From contig NZ_CP042910.1 of NCBI RefSeq assembly GCF_008298035.1, positions 3,549,001-3,613,000 of the forward strand: DNA of 64,000 bases, read 5' to 3'. Below are positions 1-8,911 of the stretch, one piece after another. The notes under the pieces are model-generated. The model did no database searches. It saw only the letters and a list, made by a program, of their open reading frames with translations, and had not been told where the DNA came from. The DNA comes from Gimesia maris. Lineage in GTDB: Bacteria; Planctomycetota; Planctomycetia; Planctomycetales; Planctomycetaceae. Every line of letters begins with the position of its first letter. The stretch's first letter is position 1. A program made the position numbers and the translations under genes.

Positions 1-2046
1 TTTCTTTTTGGCTTGTTCTGCTTTCTGAGATTCAGCTTCTTTTTGTTTTTGCTGATCCTCTTGATGGCTTTTGGCTTTGGTGTAAAACGTTTTGATCTGG
101 TTGAATAAATCAGGCGTCTTTGAAATCTGATACTGCACAGTATTATTCTCGGCTTTGACTGTCACCGCGGGATAAATCTGCTTCCTGATTTCAGTGACAA
201 ATGCCGGAGCGCTCTCACGCAGGTTCGTCGCCATCTGTTCTTCAATCTGTTGTTTTAATTTCTGGGCAGCCACTGCATCCGCAAGCTGGATAGACGCCTT
301 CACCACAATCGGATCTTCCATGCTGGCCTGCATTTTAAGGACCTTGGAACTGCTTATTAATTCTTTCCCAAAAGTAAAAAAAACGAGGCCCACGCTGGCA
401 ACACCGGGGAGACGATCCGACTCAAGCATCGGCTGGGGTAACATCACCATCTCGAACTGACCGTCCAGTGGCATCGACTGCAGTTGCGTAATGAAAGACT
501 GGACCTGACTGCTTGGGGCCGGTTTTGAGGTGAATGGCAGCAGGCGAGCCAGTTGATAATCGGCGGCGATCAGGAAGGTTCGCGGGTCATGCTGTATGAC
601 ATACTCTCCAATTTGTACTTTCACCGTTTCCAGTGGTACCGGTTTTGCGAACCTGACAGCAAACCAGTTGCTGGTACGCTCTGAGTTCCAGGTAACGATG
701 GTCTCTATTTCTTCCAGTTTCCAATGCAGAATTGCTTCGACTCCAAATACTCGGATAAGCAAATTGGCTGTCTTCGGATCAATGACAGATCCATACCCCG
801 CTGATTCCACAATCGATTTCGGATGCAGCATAAAAACGCCGTTACAGTCTTCCGACAGATAAGCCAGATGCAGCGGTCCGGTTGGTAAAGATCCCAATTC
901 CCAGGGCTTGGCGTATTCTGTGGTGAGCGAATCAATCTCAATGCGATTCTTGTCGGCAGGTTGAACCAGATGTTTCCAGGTTTCAGCGTCGATATCCGGC
1001 TTTAACAGATAGGTATGCCCATCACAGAATAATGTCAGTATTCCGGATTTCACCGATCCGATCGCTTCTTTGGGAGAACGGGAATCGAGTCCCCCCGGTT
1101 TGGTCCAGATCACCGCGTGTTCGGGACCCGCATCGACAGCCATGACTGTGTTGACCATTCCGTCTTTGATATCGCGAAACTCAATACGCTTACCCCGTGG
1201 AAAGACAGACTGAAAACTGTCGGCTGAAGCATCGTTCGTACTTTCAAACACATGGAACCGCGTGAGGTTGGAATCCTGCTCCGCACCGGGAGCGAGATAG
1301 ACATCAGGCATCGTTTTCGCAGCAGCCATATTAGTCGGACTGTCCCAGGCTTCATCTAGTTTGAAACGTTTAAAGAGCTCTGGTTCTCCCAGATACGGCA
1401 GCAGGTGAACCCGCCAGCTGACTTTTAACTGTCCATTTTCATCATAGTAACCAGGGGTTCTCTTAGGGTCTGGAACCAATCCCCTGTTACTTTCATAAAA
1501 ATTATGGAAACTGAGTCCAATTTGCTTCAGCTTATTTTTAGCGTTGAAGAAATGCGCAGCTAACATTCTGGCTTCATCGACTTTGCCCGTTGCCGCCGGT
1601 GTGCTCGGAGAATTGTCTGCGGCAGGACTGGTCGCAGATGAAACGGCAGGAGGATTCTCTATCTCTCCGGTTTCAGAATCAACCAGGGAATCGGCTGTCG
1701 GCTGTGCTGCAGGACTCTGCGCGGTTGCAGCAGCTCCCTGCGGCTCTGCCACAGTCTGACCGGAGGGGAGCATCAGGAAAACGCCAACACCTGCCAGCAG
1801 AAGCAGGGCACCAATTCCAATCAGAATCTGCTTCCGTTTTCCATTCGCAGCTGCGGGCGTGGGAGTCGTCTGCTCTGCTTTTTTGGCGGGAGAGACTGTT
1901 CCGGTTGGCTTCTTCGGTGTGTTGGTGGTCGCGCTGGGGACCACCAGAGGAGCTTCGCACTGACGGCACTGAAATCGTTTCCCCGCCTTGTCGTCGCTGA
2001 CCTGATATCCCTTGCCACACTTCTTGCATTTGAATCGAATAGCCAT
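1..2046 (-). CDS. DUF1559-family protein with N-terminal zinc ribbon (C-terminus beyond window)
   Basis: An open frame runs from an ATG at 2046 to the window edge (682 codons) without a stop, so the C-terminus is missing. Residues 5-36 form a zinc ribbon of the MJ0042 type with CxxC pairs at 7/10 and 27/30. A Pro/Thr/Ala-rich linker and one membrane helix (about 73-93) follow. Residues of about 150-310 resemble DUF1559 (motifs NKLKQIGLSFHNF, WRVHLLPYLG, FCDGHTYLL). The visible end is a Lys/Gln/Glu-rich tail. DUF1559 proteins usually carry a type IV prepilin-like leader. Here the zinc ribbon and membrane anchor replace it, which suggests a membrane protein with a cytoplasmic zinc ribbon rather than a pseudopilin. 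Function is unknown. The family call is fairly sure. Confidence 0.88.
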   Translation of the reverse strand, partial: MAIRFKCKKCGKGYQVSDDKAGKRFQCRQCEAPLVVPSATTNTPKKPTGTVSPAKKAEQTTPTPAAANGKRKQILIGIGALLLLAGVGVFLMLPSGQTVAEPQGAAATAQSPAAQPTADSLVDSETGEIENPPAVSSATSPAADNSPSTPAATGKVDEARMLAAHFFNAKNKLKQIGLSFHNFYESNRGLVPDPKRTPGYYDENGQLKVSWRVHLLPYLGEPELFKRFKLDEAWDSPTNMAAAKTMPDVYLAPGAEQDSNLTRFHVFESTNDASADSFQSVFPRGKRIEFRDIKDGMVNTVMAVDAGPEHAVIWTKPGGLDSRSPKEAIGSVKSGILTLFCDGHTYLLKPDIDAETWKHLVQPADKNRIEIDSLTTEYAKPWELGSLPTGPLHLAYLSEDCNGVFMLHPKSIVESAGYGSVIDPKTANLLIRVFGVEAILHWKLEEIETIVTWNSERTSNWFAVRFAKPVPLETVKVQIGEYVIQHDPRTFLIAADYQLARLLPFTSKPAPSSQVQSFITQLQSMPLDGQFEMVMLPQPMLESDRLPGVASVGLVFFTFGKELISSSKVLKMQASMEDPIVVKASIQLADAVAAQKLKQQIEEQMATNLRESAPAFVTEIRKQIYPAVTVKAENNTVQYQISKTPDLFNQIKTFYTKAKSHQEDQQKQKEAESQKAEQAKKK

Positions 2047-2247
2047 ACCTGTCCCAAAATCATTAAGGAAGAGTTCAAGTTGCGGAAGATTCTGACCCGG
2101 GAGAGTCAGGTATATTGTGGTACATAAACCCACGGTAGATAAATGTGTATACAGATGCAAGCAGATACTTTCTCACAATCAGTTTTCCTGAAATCCCACT
2201 ACTCAAAGTTCCTCTTGACGCCCCCACGGCGCTGGCGAAACTGCATC

Positions 2248-2278
2248 GCTATGCGTCGCGCGCATAGCACGTTTTTTC
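2248..2278 (+). terminator. Orphan terminator-like hairpin
   Basis: The arms GCTATGCG (2248-2255) and CGCATAGC (2261-2268) pair perfectly around a 5-base loop and are followed by ACGTTTTTTC. This has the form of a rho-independent terminator on the + strand, but no + strand gene ends nearby. It could end a small RNA starting near 2100-2200, or be a palindromic repeat. Confidence 0.4.
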
Positions 2279-2680
2279 GCATACGACAGATCCGTGCTCC
2301 TGTTGAAATCAGCATTATAAAAGTCCCTCGTTTCAAGCAGATTTACCGGCAGCAGCCAATACGACTTAGTGGAAAACGGTCTTTTCTGTCCCCGTTTTGT
2401 CCCGCTTTCCACCACTTTTGCGACGAAACCCCCGCAACCCTGCACCTGATCCAGGTCATCCTCGCGCACATCGTCTTGACTCCTCTCTGCCCTTCTCCAT
2501 AATCCACTTCAATCAGAACGTGAATGAAAAATGTGGTCTCCGTTACCAGGTTTTAAACAAACACAGGCCAAACCAATCTTAGCGGATATCACTCATTTCA
2601 GTGGAGATAAATCTCCCGAACGCATGCCCTTTGAGCAGTATCAGAGGTGACCGTTTTGTAACGATCGTATATCCGGCAAA

Positions 2681-2713
2681 TTTTTGTGTCCTTTCGTGTT
2701 TTTCGTGGTAGCA
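2681..2713 (+). repeat. TTTCGTG dispersed repeat, copy A
   Basis: Short interspersed motif of the form TTTGTGTCCTTTCGTGT followed by TTTTCGTGGTAGCA. Related copies are at 4792-4826, 6181-6216 and 26481-26511, always in the same orientation and outside conserved coding sequence. It lies 100 bases upstream of the lipoprotein start. Confidence 0.7.
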
Positions 2714-2812
2714 AATAAACCCCCTTTTCTTCACATCTCTGAAAGACAATGCCTTTCAATTCGTATAAACTGGAATCAGGAGAGATCACAAATCCCACTC
2801 GAAAGCAATCGG

Positions 2813-4279
2813 ATGCCGATTCACGCTAACATCTCGTTCCTTCGCATGAGCGTGTTCTGCGGTCTGCTGGCGCTGCTCTGTACCGTGTCCGCCTGCGATA
2901 AACTGGAATCGCCCATCAAGCGAAAGGTTTATCCCGAGTCCAACCTGAACCTGCGAGAGCTGATCCATGACGCTGTGGAAAAGGACCCGGCCGCATTGGA
3001 AGAGCTGGGATACGAATTCTCACAAGGCGGCTGCCCCGTCGGTTATCTCATTGAACTGGCACGGATCTCTCAGGACAAAACGGTCCCCGCTGCAGAGCGT
3101 CGTCTGGCGCTGGACTATCTGGCTTCGTCGTTTGAAAGGCTGCGATTTCAAAATCTCCAGTGGGACTGTATCGGTCAACTGGAAGAGTTAAGTCAGATCC
3201 TGGCCCCCGGCAAAGTCCTACCCGAGAATCGAGATCTGTTGGATCAGGTCTGGGTGAAATTACACACCAGAGAAGCCTGGGCAGCGTACATTGAGAAGTC
3301 GGCTGAAGAGCAGGATGAGATGCAGGAAGAAGCTATGGAAGGCTCAGAGCATGTTGTGACACTTTTGGGAGACGTTCGCTGGACACAGGGGAACTATGAT
3401 CTCGCTCCCGTGAGCCAGATGACGCCGGATCAGCTTAAACATTCAATCAATCCATTTCAGTTTGAAGTTCGCAGCGAGTTCCTTTCCCAGGCCCTGCTCC
3501 GCACGCTGGTTACTGCCTGCCGGAATGAAACGGACAAAGACCGGAAACTGTTTTTACTGGGAGGCCTGGCTGCAACTCGTACTGATATCGCTTATCAGGA
3601 ACTGCGGTATTACCGCGCAGAGACAGACGATCCGGAAATTATTGACTGGATCGACAGCTTGTACAATGACTACTACCTCCACCAGGGACTGGTGTTTGGT
3701 ATCAGTATCCGCTTCCTTGACAAATTTATGACATTCGAGAACGTAACACCTGAGCAGCAGGCCCCTATCTGCAAGATCTATGCCAACTATTTTCAGGAAA
3801 CGGTGCCGACGGATCCAGTCGAATTCGAAATCTGGTGGTCGAAGAAATGGGGGCAGATCGATATCGCCGCGTTCACGGCTGCTACAATTGAACTGGCTGC
3901 CAGAGATGAAGACACATTTGCAACGATCAGTGAGTTGATGTTAAATAACAATCACTTTTTCAATCAACCGGCTGTGATGGAGGCTTATCTCAAGTTGTAC
4001 GAGTCAGAGAATATTTATGCTCGAGTAAGTGCCGCCCGTATTTTATGTCAGCTGGGTGACTTCCGCGGCGTTCCTTTTCTCATCGATGTTGCCTGTGATC
4101 AGATCGATCAGCCCGTCAACCTGTATACCCCGCACGCTCGCGGCCGGGCTTTATACACGCTGATCGAACTCGCCGGCGACAACTATTTCCGCAACCACAC
4201 CCGCTGGACACGCTGGTGGAATGAAAATCAGGCAGCCGCCAGAGCCGCCCACCAGCCAGGCTGGTATCAACCGCGGTAA
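2813..4279 (+). CDS. Predicted lipoprotein of unknown function, possibly HEAT-like
   Basis: From the ATG at 2813 the protein is 488 residues long. It opens with a lipoprotein signal: a hydrophobic stretch FCGLLALLCTV and then a lipobox SAC, with the modified cysteine at about residue 24. This predicts a lipid anchor outside the inner membrane. The rest is helical, rich in Leu and Glu, with repeated helix-pair patterns and segments such as ARVSAARILCQLGD that resemble HEAT-type repeats. The frame is open further upstream, but that part is the TTTCGTG repeat, so it is unlikely to be translated. A second possible start is the ATG at 2846. No catalytic motif was recognised. It appears to be a lone gene. 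Confidence 0.8.
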   Translation: MPIHANISFLRMSVFCGLLALLCTVSACDKLESPIKRKVYPESNLNLRELIHDAVEKDPAALEELGYEFSQGGCPVGYLIELARISQDKTVPAAERRLALDYLASSFERLRFQNLQWDCIGQLEELSQILAPGKVLPENRDLLDQVWVKLHTREAWAAYIEKSAEEQDEMQEEAMEGSEHVVTLLGDVRWTQGNYDLAPVSQMTPDQLKHSINPFQFEVRSEFLSQALLRTLVTACRNETDKDRKLFLLGGLAATRTDIAYQELRYYRAETDDPEIIDWIDSLYNDYYLHQGLVFGISIRFLDKFMTFENVTPEQQAPICKIYANYFQETVPTDPVEFEIWWSKKWGQIDIAAFTAATIELAARDEDTFATISELMLNNNHFFNQPAVMEAYLKLYESENIYARVSAARILCQLGDFRGVPFLIDVACDQIDQPVNLYTPHARGRALYTLIELAGDNYFRNHTRWTRWWNENQAAARAAHQPGWYQPR

Positions 4280-4359
4280 GCGGAAACCGGACTGGGTTTT
4301 GAACTGGAGTTGATTTGACGGTCACTGGAAATTCTGAACGATAAAATTTAGGGGCAGAG

Positions 4360-4755
4360 ATGAGTTATTCGGTTCACAAGCAGGAATATGAGAATGTGAT
4401 TTCCCTGTCGACATTCGATCGCTATCAGTACTTCTTAAATAAAGTCGCAGACTGGGAAGAAGTCTGGTCCGTTGGTGAAGGTGACGGCTGGCGCCTGATG
4501 CAGGATTCGACTGTCACACTCTGTGTCCCGGTCTGGCCGGCCCGAGCTTTTGCGGAAGCCTGTTGTCAGGGGCTCTGGTCTGCAGATACACCCAAAGCCA
4601 TTTCTCTTTCCGACTGGATGACCAGATGGCTGCCTGGTATCGGGACTGATGGCAGAAAGGTCGCGGTGTTCCCGCTTGCTACCGATCAGGGAATGCTTCT
4701 GGACAGTGATCAACTCAACCAGGACTTGCAGGAAGTATTAGAGCAGTTTGAATAA
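4360..4755 (+). CDS. DUF2750 domain-containing protein
   Basis: A 131-residue soluble protein spanning nearly the full DUF2750 length. Family hallmarks are visible: RYQYFLNKVADWEEVW near the N-terminus, GDGWRLMQD in the middle, then PVWPARAFAEAC and a late ISLSDWMTRWLPG. DUF2750 proteins are small, cytoplasmic and of unknown function. The ribosome site AGGGGCAGAG sits directly before the ATG. It lies 80 bases after the lipoprotein on the same strand but seems functionally unrelated. Confidence 0.88.
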   Translation: MSYSVHKQEYENVISLSTFDRYQYFLNKVADWEEVWSVGEGDGWRLMQDSTVTLCVPVWPARAFAEACCQGLWSADTPKAISLSDWMTRWLPGIGTDGRKVAVFPLATDQGMLLDSDQLNQDLQEVLEQFE

Positions 4756-4791
4756 GCCACGCTTGATTTCTTCTCAGCCATCTTCCCGGCA

Positions 4792-4826
4792 GTTTTTTGT
4801 GCCCTTTCGCATTTTTCGTGGTAGCT
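4792..4826 (+). repeat. TTTCGTG dispersed repeat, copy B
   Basis: Second copy of the short repeat (TTTTTTGTGCCCTTTCGCATTT then TTCGTGGTAGC), just after the DUF2750 gene and about 85 bases before the next start. One base differs from the core of copy A (TTTCGCA instead of TTTCGTG). Confidence 0.65.
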
Positions 4827-4909
4827 GAAATTCTGCTGTATCACACGTCGCAATACTTGTGTTAAAAAACTGTGAGCCTGTCTCACCCGGTATTGAGAAG
4901 TAGATCGTT

Positions 4910-5359
4910 TTGTTGTGTAATAGATACGGTATCAAAAACGTCGCGGAGTTTTGCCGCACAGGTCAAGCGGGAAGTAATCTTCTCTACGTTGGCGAAAGTG
5001 AGACCGCCTTGCTATACGAAATTCGGGAAGAAGACGGCTGGTTCAAACTGTTTCTCAATAAGAAAAACGGGTTGAAATTCAAAAAGGCGTTTTCCGAACG
5101 GCGCTCTGCCGAATGGTTTGTGAAACGATATCTGACACACTGCTGTCTGGAGCAGAACCGCGTCTACAAAACCGTGGGTTCAGGCGGCTTAAGTGGTGGC
5201 GGATCCATGCATGGCCGAGGCTGGAACGGAGTTCCCCACTCTGGCAGACCACCAGCCGGGACCATCGTCGTCTGTCCTGAATGCCGGGCAAAACATCAGG
5301 TGTCCTACAATCAGATGATCTCAATCAGGCCGATGGTGCTGGAACTGATTCCGGAATGA
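4910..5359 (+). CDS. Hypothetical protein with C-terminal Cys pair
   Basis: A 149-residue product from a TTG start at 4910, chosen as the first start in an otherwise sensible frame. No ATG lies near the N-terminus. The first 85 residues are a mixed alpha/beta fold (LLYVGESETALLYEI, WFKLFLNKKNGLKFKKAF). A Gly-rich linker (SGGLSGGGSMHGRGW) follows, then a short end with a CPEC pair and AKHQVSYNQ, possibly half of a zinc knuckle. No family recognised. It ends 43 bases before the convergent lipoprotein gene. Confidence 0.6.
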   Translation: MLCNRYGIKNVAEFCRTGQAGSNLLYVGESETALLYEIREEDGWFKLFLNKKNGLKFKKAFSERRSAEWFVKRYLTHCCLEQNRVYKTVGSGGLSGGGSMHGRGWNGVPHSGRPPAGTIVVCPECRAKHQVSYNQMISIRPMVLELIPE

Positions 5360-5402
5360 TCACGGCCCTTTTTGTCGCCGTCTCTCCAGGTGCCGAGTCG
5401 AA

Positions 5403-5984
5403 CTACCGGACTGCTGCAGTAACTGCTGCAGACGGAACGGGAGAGACATACAGTCGGATCGAAATGGGAATCAGGCTGCCAGCGGGGGTTTCCAGATCTG
5501 CCAGTTCAATGCTGTCAGTCGTCTGAACGATGTTATCCGGCGTTCTCAGCTTCACGCGACCGTAAGGTAGTGGCCCGGTTTCAGTAATCGCTTTATAAGA
5601 AGTGCACGATACCGACCCGCCCGTTTTGTCATTTTTGGAAGTCGTTGTGAAAATGAGGCCGTACCCTGTTTCGCCCCCTTCCAGTTTTAACTTATCTGAG
5701 ACTTCCAGACTGATCAGCATTCGAACATGATTGTGACGAACAGCAGGGGAATCATTCGGATCACCATAAGTGCCATATTTCTTCTGACCAAAATAAAGAG
5801 ATAACGCATTGATTTGACTGTGAGTGATCTCGAACTCAATTTTAGTATCAGAAGCAGAACGCAACTGGACGACCTGCGCAGTCTCAGCCTGGGAATCGTC
5901 GCTGTGAAAACTGCAACTGCTGAAACAGAGCAGCATTAACAGTATCCCACCAACCGCAGGCAAGCGTGGTTCAATCTCTCGCAT
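5403..5984 (-). CDS. Predicted small lipoprotein
   Basis: From the ATG at 5984 the product is 193 residues. It starts with a positively charged N-terminus, the hydrophobic stretch VGGILLMLLCF and a lipobox SSC, so lipidation and export are predicted. The mature part is beta-rich (KIEFEITHSQINALSLYFG, HVRMLISLEVSDKLKLEGG) and looks like a small beta-sandwich. The start was chosen because GAGAAG lies five bases upstream and the signal peptide follows directly. An ATG at 5999 is the alternative, and the longer frame to 6122 would bury the signal. Function unknown. Confidence 0.72.
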   Translation of the reverse strand: MREIEPRLPAVGGILLMLLCFSSCSFHSDDSQAETAQVVQLRSASDTKIEFEITHSQINALSLYFGQKKYGTYGDPNDSPAVRHNHVRMLISLEVSDKLKLEGGETGYGLIFTTTSKNDKTGGSVSCTSYKAITETGPLPYGRVKLRTPDNIVQTTDSIELADLETPAGSLIPISIRLYVSPVPSAAVTAAVR

Positions 5985-5999
5985 CCCATCTTCTCGCAT

Positions 6000-6337
6000 A
6001 GAACAATCCAGTTTTAAAGGAACGCCGCACATCTGCAACCAGCGACCGTGAACGCCGGAGCCTTTTGAAGCAGGAGCAGGCGACTGAACCATTACGATAC
6101 TCTGCCCCGCCATGCGAAGCAAACGATTTCTCTCGAATCAGCACAGTGTTCTCTGCAGAGGAGACGTGTTCGGCCAGAGTGTTTTGCGAGCGTTTTCGTG
6201 TGTTTCGTGGCAGCAATAAAATCATGAATTATCTGCACTTCTGTAAATCAGTGCTTGAAATCCGATTTAGAGATGGGTATTTATGATACAGGTGTCAATC
6301 CCGTGAGCGGGCCTTTAATCAACACGGAGAAGCACAC
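6000..6337. other. Gap between divergent genes with TTTCGTG repeat
   Basis: No gene seen. It holds the third TTTCGTG repeat (6181-6216) and must include promoters of the divergent lipoprotein (-) and the 6338 gene (+). No clear promoter pair was found. Confidence 0.5.
6181..6216 (+). repeat. TTTCGTG dispersed repeat, copy C
   Basis: Third copy (GCGTTTTCGTGTG then TTTCGTGGCAGCAA). Same orientation as copies A, B and D. GGTAGC is changed to GGCAGC. Confidence 0.68.
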
Positions 6338-6973
6338 ATGGCAGCATCCGGCTGGCTTTATTATTGTACGTATACAGACGATGTGAATATCAGTCTGCAG
6401 CAACTGCGTCAAACCGTGTTTGACCGCCGCGAGTTCACGCTGCCTGGCGACGTGATTGACGGGACCGACGCTGCCACCCTGGCGAAGTCCGCGCCGCCGA
6501 CCAGTGATCTGCAGAAACTGCTCAAGATCAGCCAGGAGCTGGACCAGGCACTCAAAGGGCTGGGCTTTGATACCGCTGACTCCGAGCAGCAGACCCGCGA
6601 TGTCGGCAGGCTACTCGAACAGGTCGACAAGAAAGGCTTCGTCTTCGCCGCCCGGGAAGCCCTGGAAAGCAGCAGCACCCCTCCCGCCACGATTGACGAA
6701 CTCATTGCACAGTGCGCCGAAGCCGGCACGCATTCGATCCTCGACATCCAGCAAATCTCCCCCACCCCGCAATCAGGCGCCGCGACCGCTCTCAGCGACG
6801 ACCAGCTCCAGACCCTCTTCGGCACCATCCAACCCACCAGAGACATGATCCAGTCAGCCGAGCAGTCCGGCAAATTGCACACTCACTGCGAGCGCTGGAG
6901 GGCTGTCTTTCTAACCGTGTATGAAGCAGGCCAGCCAGTAGAATATGTGTTTGTGGGCGTCAGCGGGGATTAG
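6338..6973 (+). CDS. Hypothetical protein
   Basis: A 211-residue soluble protein without signal peptide or membrane segment. It begins SGWLYYCTYTDDVNISLQQLRQ. Near residue 140 it has GTHSILDIQQIS, then LQTLFGTIQPTRDMI, and ends in a beta-rich stretch PVEYVFVGVSGD. The spread of these motifs suggests one conserved domain of unknown function, not assigned to a named family here. The ribosome site GGAGAAG lies eight bases before the ATG. The middle is more GC-rich than its neighbours. It is convergent with the TMTC-like gene. Confidence 0.72.
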   Translation: MAASGWLYYCTYTDDVNISLQQLRQTVFDRREFTLPGDVIDGTDAATLAKSAPPTSDLQKLLKISQELDQALKGLGFDTADSEQQTRDVGRLLEQVDKKGFVFAAREALESSSTPPATIDELIAQCAEAGTHSILDIQQISPTPQSGAATALSDDQLQTLFGTIQPTRDMIQSAEQSGKLHTHCERWRAVFLTVYEAGQPVEYVFVGVSGD

Positions 6974-7020
6974 GTTACGGCAAACTATCAAGCTCGATTC
7001 TCAATCTTCTCACGTAATCG

Positions 7021-7071
7021 GGTGGCACTGTTGGCTCGTATTTAGACCGGACACAAGCCAACAGTGCCACC
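7021..7071. repeat. Perfect 16-bp inverted repeat (GGTGGCACTGTTGGCT element)
   Basis: The arms GGTGGCACTGTTGGCT (7021-7036) and AGCCAACAGTGCCACC (7056-7071) match perfectly around a 19-base loop. It lies between two convergent genes, 10 bases from the end of the - strand gene. There is no T-run on either side, so it is not a typical terminator. The right arm recurs at 14911-14930, which shows it is a dispersed element. Confidence 0.85.
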
Positions 7072-7081
7072 CCGCCCTCCC

Positions 7082-8911
7082 TCATCTGGAACCGTTTGTT
7101 TGCGATTTCATATATTCGAGGCCTTGTTTTGCCTGCTTGAGTTCGGGATCGATATGAAGTGCCTCTTCAAAATGAAATTTCGCCTGACTGAAATTCTGCT
7201 GGAACAGATAAATCACGCCTAGATTATTATGGGCGGAAGCATGTCGCGGGTTGATCTCGAGTGCCCGCTGAAACGCAGCAATCGCCTCCGGCTGACGGCC
7301 CGCCTTTAAATCAATGAGTCCCAGATTATACCAGGCGCTGTCGAAACCCGGGGCGTGTTGCAGCGTGGCTTCATACAATTCGCGGGCCTTGTCCAGATCG
7401 CCTCGGCTTTCCCAGATTCTGCCCAGCGTAAAATAGGCGGGGGCATATTGCGGGTTGATTTCGATCGAACGCTGCAGTTTCTGGACGGCTTCATCGGTCT
7501 GGCCCATCTCGCGCAGGAGACTTCCCCACTTCTCATAGACAATGTGATTCTGAGGCAGCAACCGGGCGCTCGCTTCAAAGTGCCGTAATGAGGCCTGCAG
7601 ATCTTTCCGCTCCCACAATGCAACCGCCAGCATCTGGTGCATCCTGCCATTCTCTTCCGTCACCGCCAGTCCATGCGAGTAGAGCGCCACATTATCGCCC
7701 CAGAGTGCCGTCTGCTGAAATGCAGTGAGTGTCAGCAGCAGGATCGAGAGCGCCGTGATCATCGGCAGCACCAGCTTCCGCAGCGTACTATCCCGCACCA
7801 GGTCGTCCACCAGCCAGACGACGAGCAGAAAAATCCCGGTCAGAGGCAGATAGGTATACCGATCGGCCATGCGCTGCATACCGATCTGGACCAGACCGAT
7901 CACCGGAACCAGGGTTCCCAGAAACCAGAACCAGCCCGTGAAAACATAAGGTTTGCGCCGACGCCACACGAACGCCAGCCCACATGCCAGCAGCAGGAAC
8001 CCGGAGGCCAGAATGCCCGCGAGCGGAGAAATCGTGCGGTGGGGATAGAATAGGGTCAGCCCCGTCGGCCAGAACGTCTTCCCCACGTATTCCGTGTAAG
8101 AGGTGGCCGCGTTCAGCATGCGATAAGGGAGTGAAAACTGCCCCGCGAACTCCATCGGGTTTGTCTGTGAATACAGGGCCAGTCCGCAGAACAGAACCGT
8201 CAGTATCAGGAACGGGATTTTCTCCACGATCAGCCGACGCCAGGGAACAGACCCGGCTGGTCCCTCGTCTGTAGTCGCAGCAAGAGGGTTCGCCAAAGCC
8301 GAGGTGCGATACAAGGGCCAGTAATCCAGCAGCAATAGCAGGAACGGGAGCGTGACCAGGGTCTGCTTGGAGAGCAGACTGCACAGAAACAGCGCGACCG
8401 ATGCCAGATAATATTTCATCCGTGCGCCGGTAACATACATCGCGTAGGCCCAGATCGCGGCATGCCCGAAGCACAGACTCAACACATCCTTGCGTTCGGT
8501 CACCCAGGCGACCGATTCCACATGCAGAGGATGCACGGCAAACAGCGCCGCCACGATTGCAGATTTGGTGGTCGCTCCCGTCAACTGCACGAGAGCCGCA
8601 TACAAAAAAAGGACACTGGCGCAATGCAACAGGACGTTCGTCAAATGAAAACTGCCTCCCCCCATCCCGAAAAGCTGGGCATCGATCATGAGTGAGAGAA
8701 ACGTGAAAGGCATCCAGTTGGAGAGCGCATCGACGGTGTTGAAACTGAACGCCCAGCGCACGTTTGTGGCGTTGACGCCTGAATTGACGAACGCGTTATT
8801 GACAATCCAGGACGGATCATCAATCGTCACGAACCCGAACGAAAAGGTTTGCGCGTACACGATGAGAGTCAATACGCACAGAATCAGGCTGTTTCGCAGA
8901 TGTGGTCTCAT
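7082..8911 (-). CDS. TMTC-like membrane glycosyltransferase with C-terminal TPR repeats
   Basis: A 609-residue protein. The first 400 residues hold about ten to eleven membrane helices. After helix 1 is an acidic pair in TIDDPSWIVNN, as in GT-C glycosyltransferases, followed by HLTNVLLHCASV, HPLHVESVAWVTERKDVLS and DRYTYLPLTGIF. Residues of about 420-600 are four to five TPR units (YEKWGSLLREMGQTDEAV, AYFTLGRIWESRGDLDKA). This is the arrangement of the eukaryotic TMTC O-mannosyltransferases and of many planctomycete proteins. The substrate cannot be told. A paralogue with the same motifs but almost no TPR part is at 55637-57094. Lone gene with an ATG start. Confidence 0.85.
   Translation of the reverse strand: MRPHLRNSLILCVLTLIVYAQTFSFGFVTIDDPSWIVNNAFVNSGVNATNVRWAFSFNTVDALSNWMPFTFLSLMIDAQLFGMGGGSFHLTNVLLHCASVLFLYAALVQLTGATTKSAIVAALFAVHPLHVESVAWVTERKDVLSLCFGHAAIWAYAMYVTGARMKYYLASVALFLCSLLSKQTLVTLPFLLLLLDYWPLYRTSALANPLAATTDEGPAGSVPWRRLIVEKIPFLILTVLFCGLALYSQTNPMEFAGQFSLPYRMLNAATSYTEYVGKTFWPTGLTLFYPHRTISPLAGILASGFLLLACGLAFVWRRRKPYVFTGWFWFLGTLVPVIGLVQIGMQRMADRYTYLPLTGIFLLVVWLVDDLVRDSTLRKLVLPMITALSILLLTLTAFQQTALWGDNVALYSHGLAVTEENGRMHQMLAVALWERKDLQASLRHFEASARLLPQNHIVYEKWGSLLREMGQTDEAVQKLQRSIEINPQYAPAYFTLGRIWESRGDLDKARELYEATLQHAPGFDSAWYNLGLIDLKAGRQPEAIAAFQRALEINPRHASAHNNLGVIYLFQQNFSQAKFHFEEALHIDPELKQAKQGLEYMKSQTNGSR

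Larger units (their letters stand above)
2047..2812. other. Gap between divergent genes with an orphan hairpin and a TTTCGTG repeat
   Basis: No convincing gene. Open frames at 2143-2502 (+) and 2203-2469 (-) lie opposite each other, lack clear ribosome sites and have no recognisable domains. The gap contains a terminator-like hairpin at 2248-2278 and one TTTCGTG dispersed repeat at 2681-2713. Promoters for both flanking genes must lie here, but no strong -35/-10 pair stands out. Confidence 0.6.

Noticed and set aside
2143-2502. Open frame of 119 codons on the + strand and an opposing frame at 2203-2469
   Set aside because: No ribosome site, domain or plausible composition. They overlap each other and a terminator-like hairpin.
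7788-8624. Long open frame of 278 codons inside the TMTC-like gene, same strand, other frame
   Set aside because: Shadow frame. The TMTC-like frame has membrane helices and motifs, and the alternative is Arg/Ala/Gly-rich noise.
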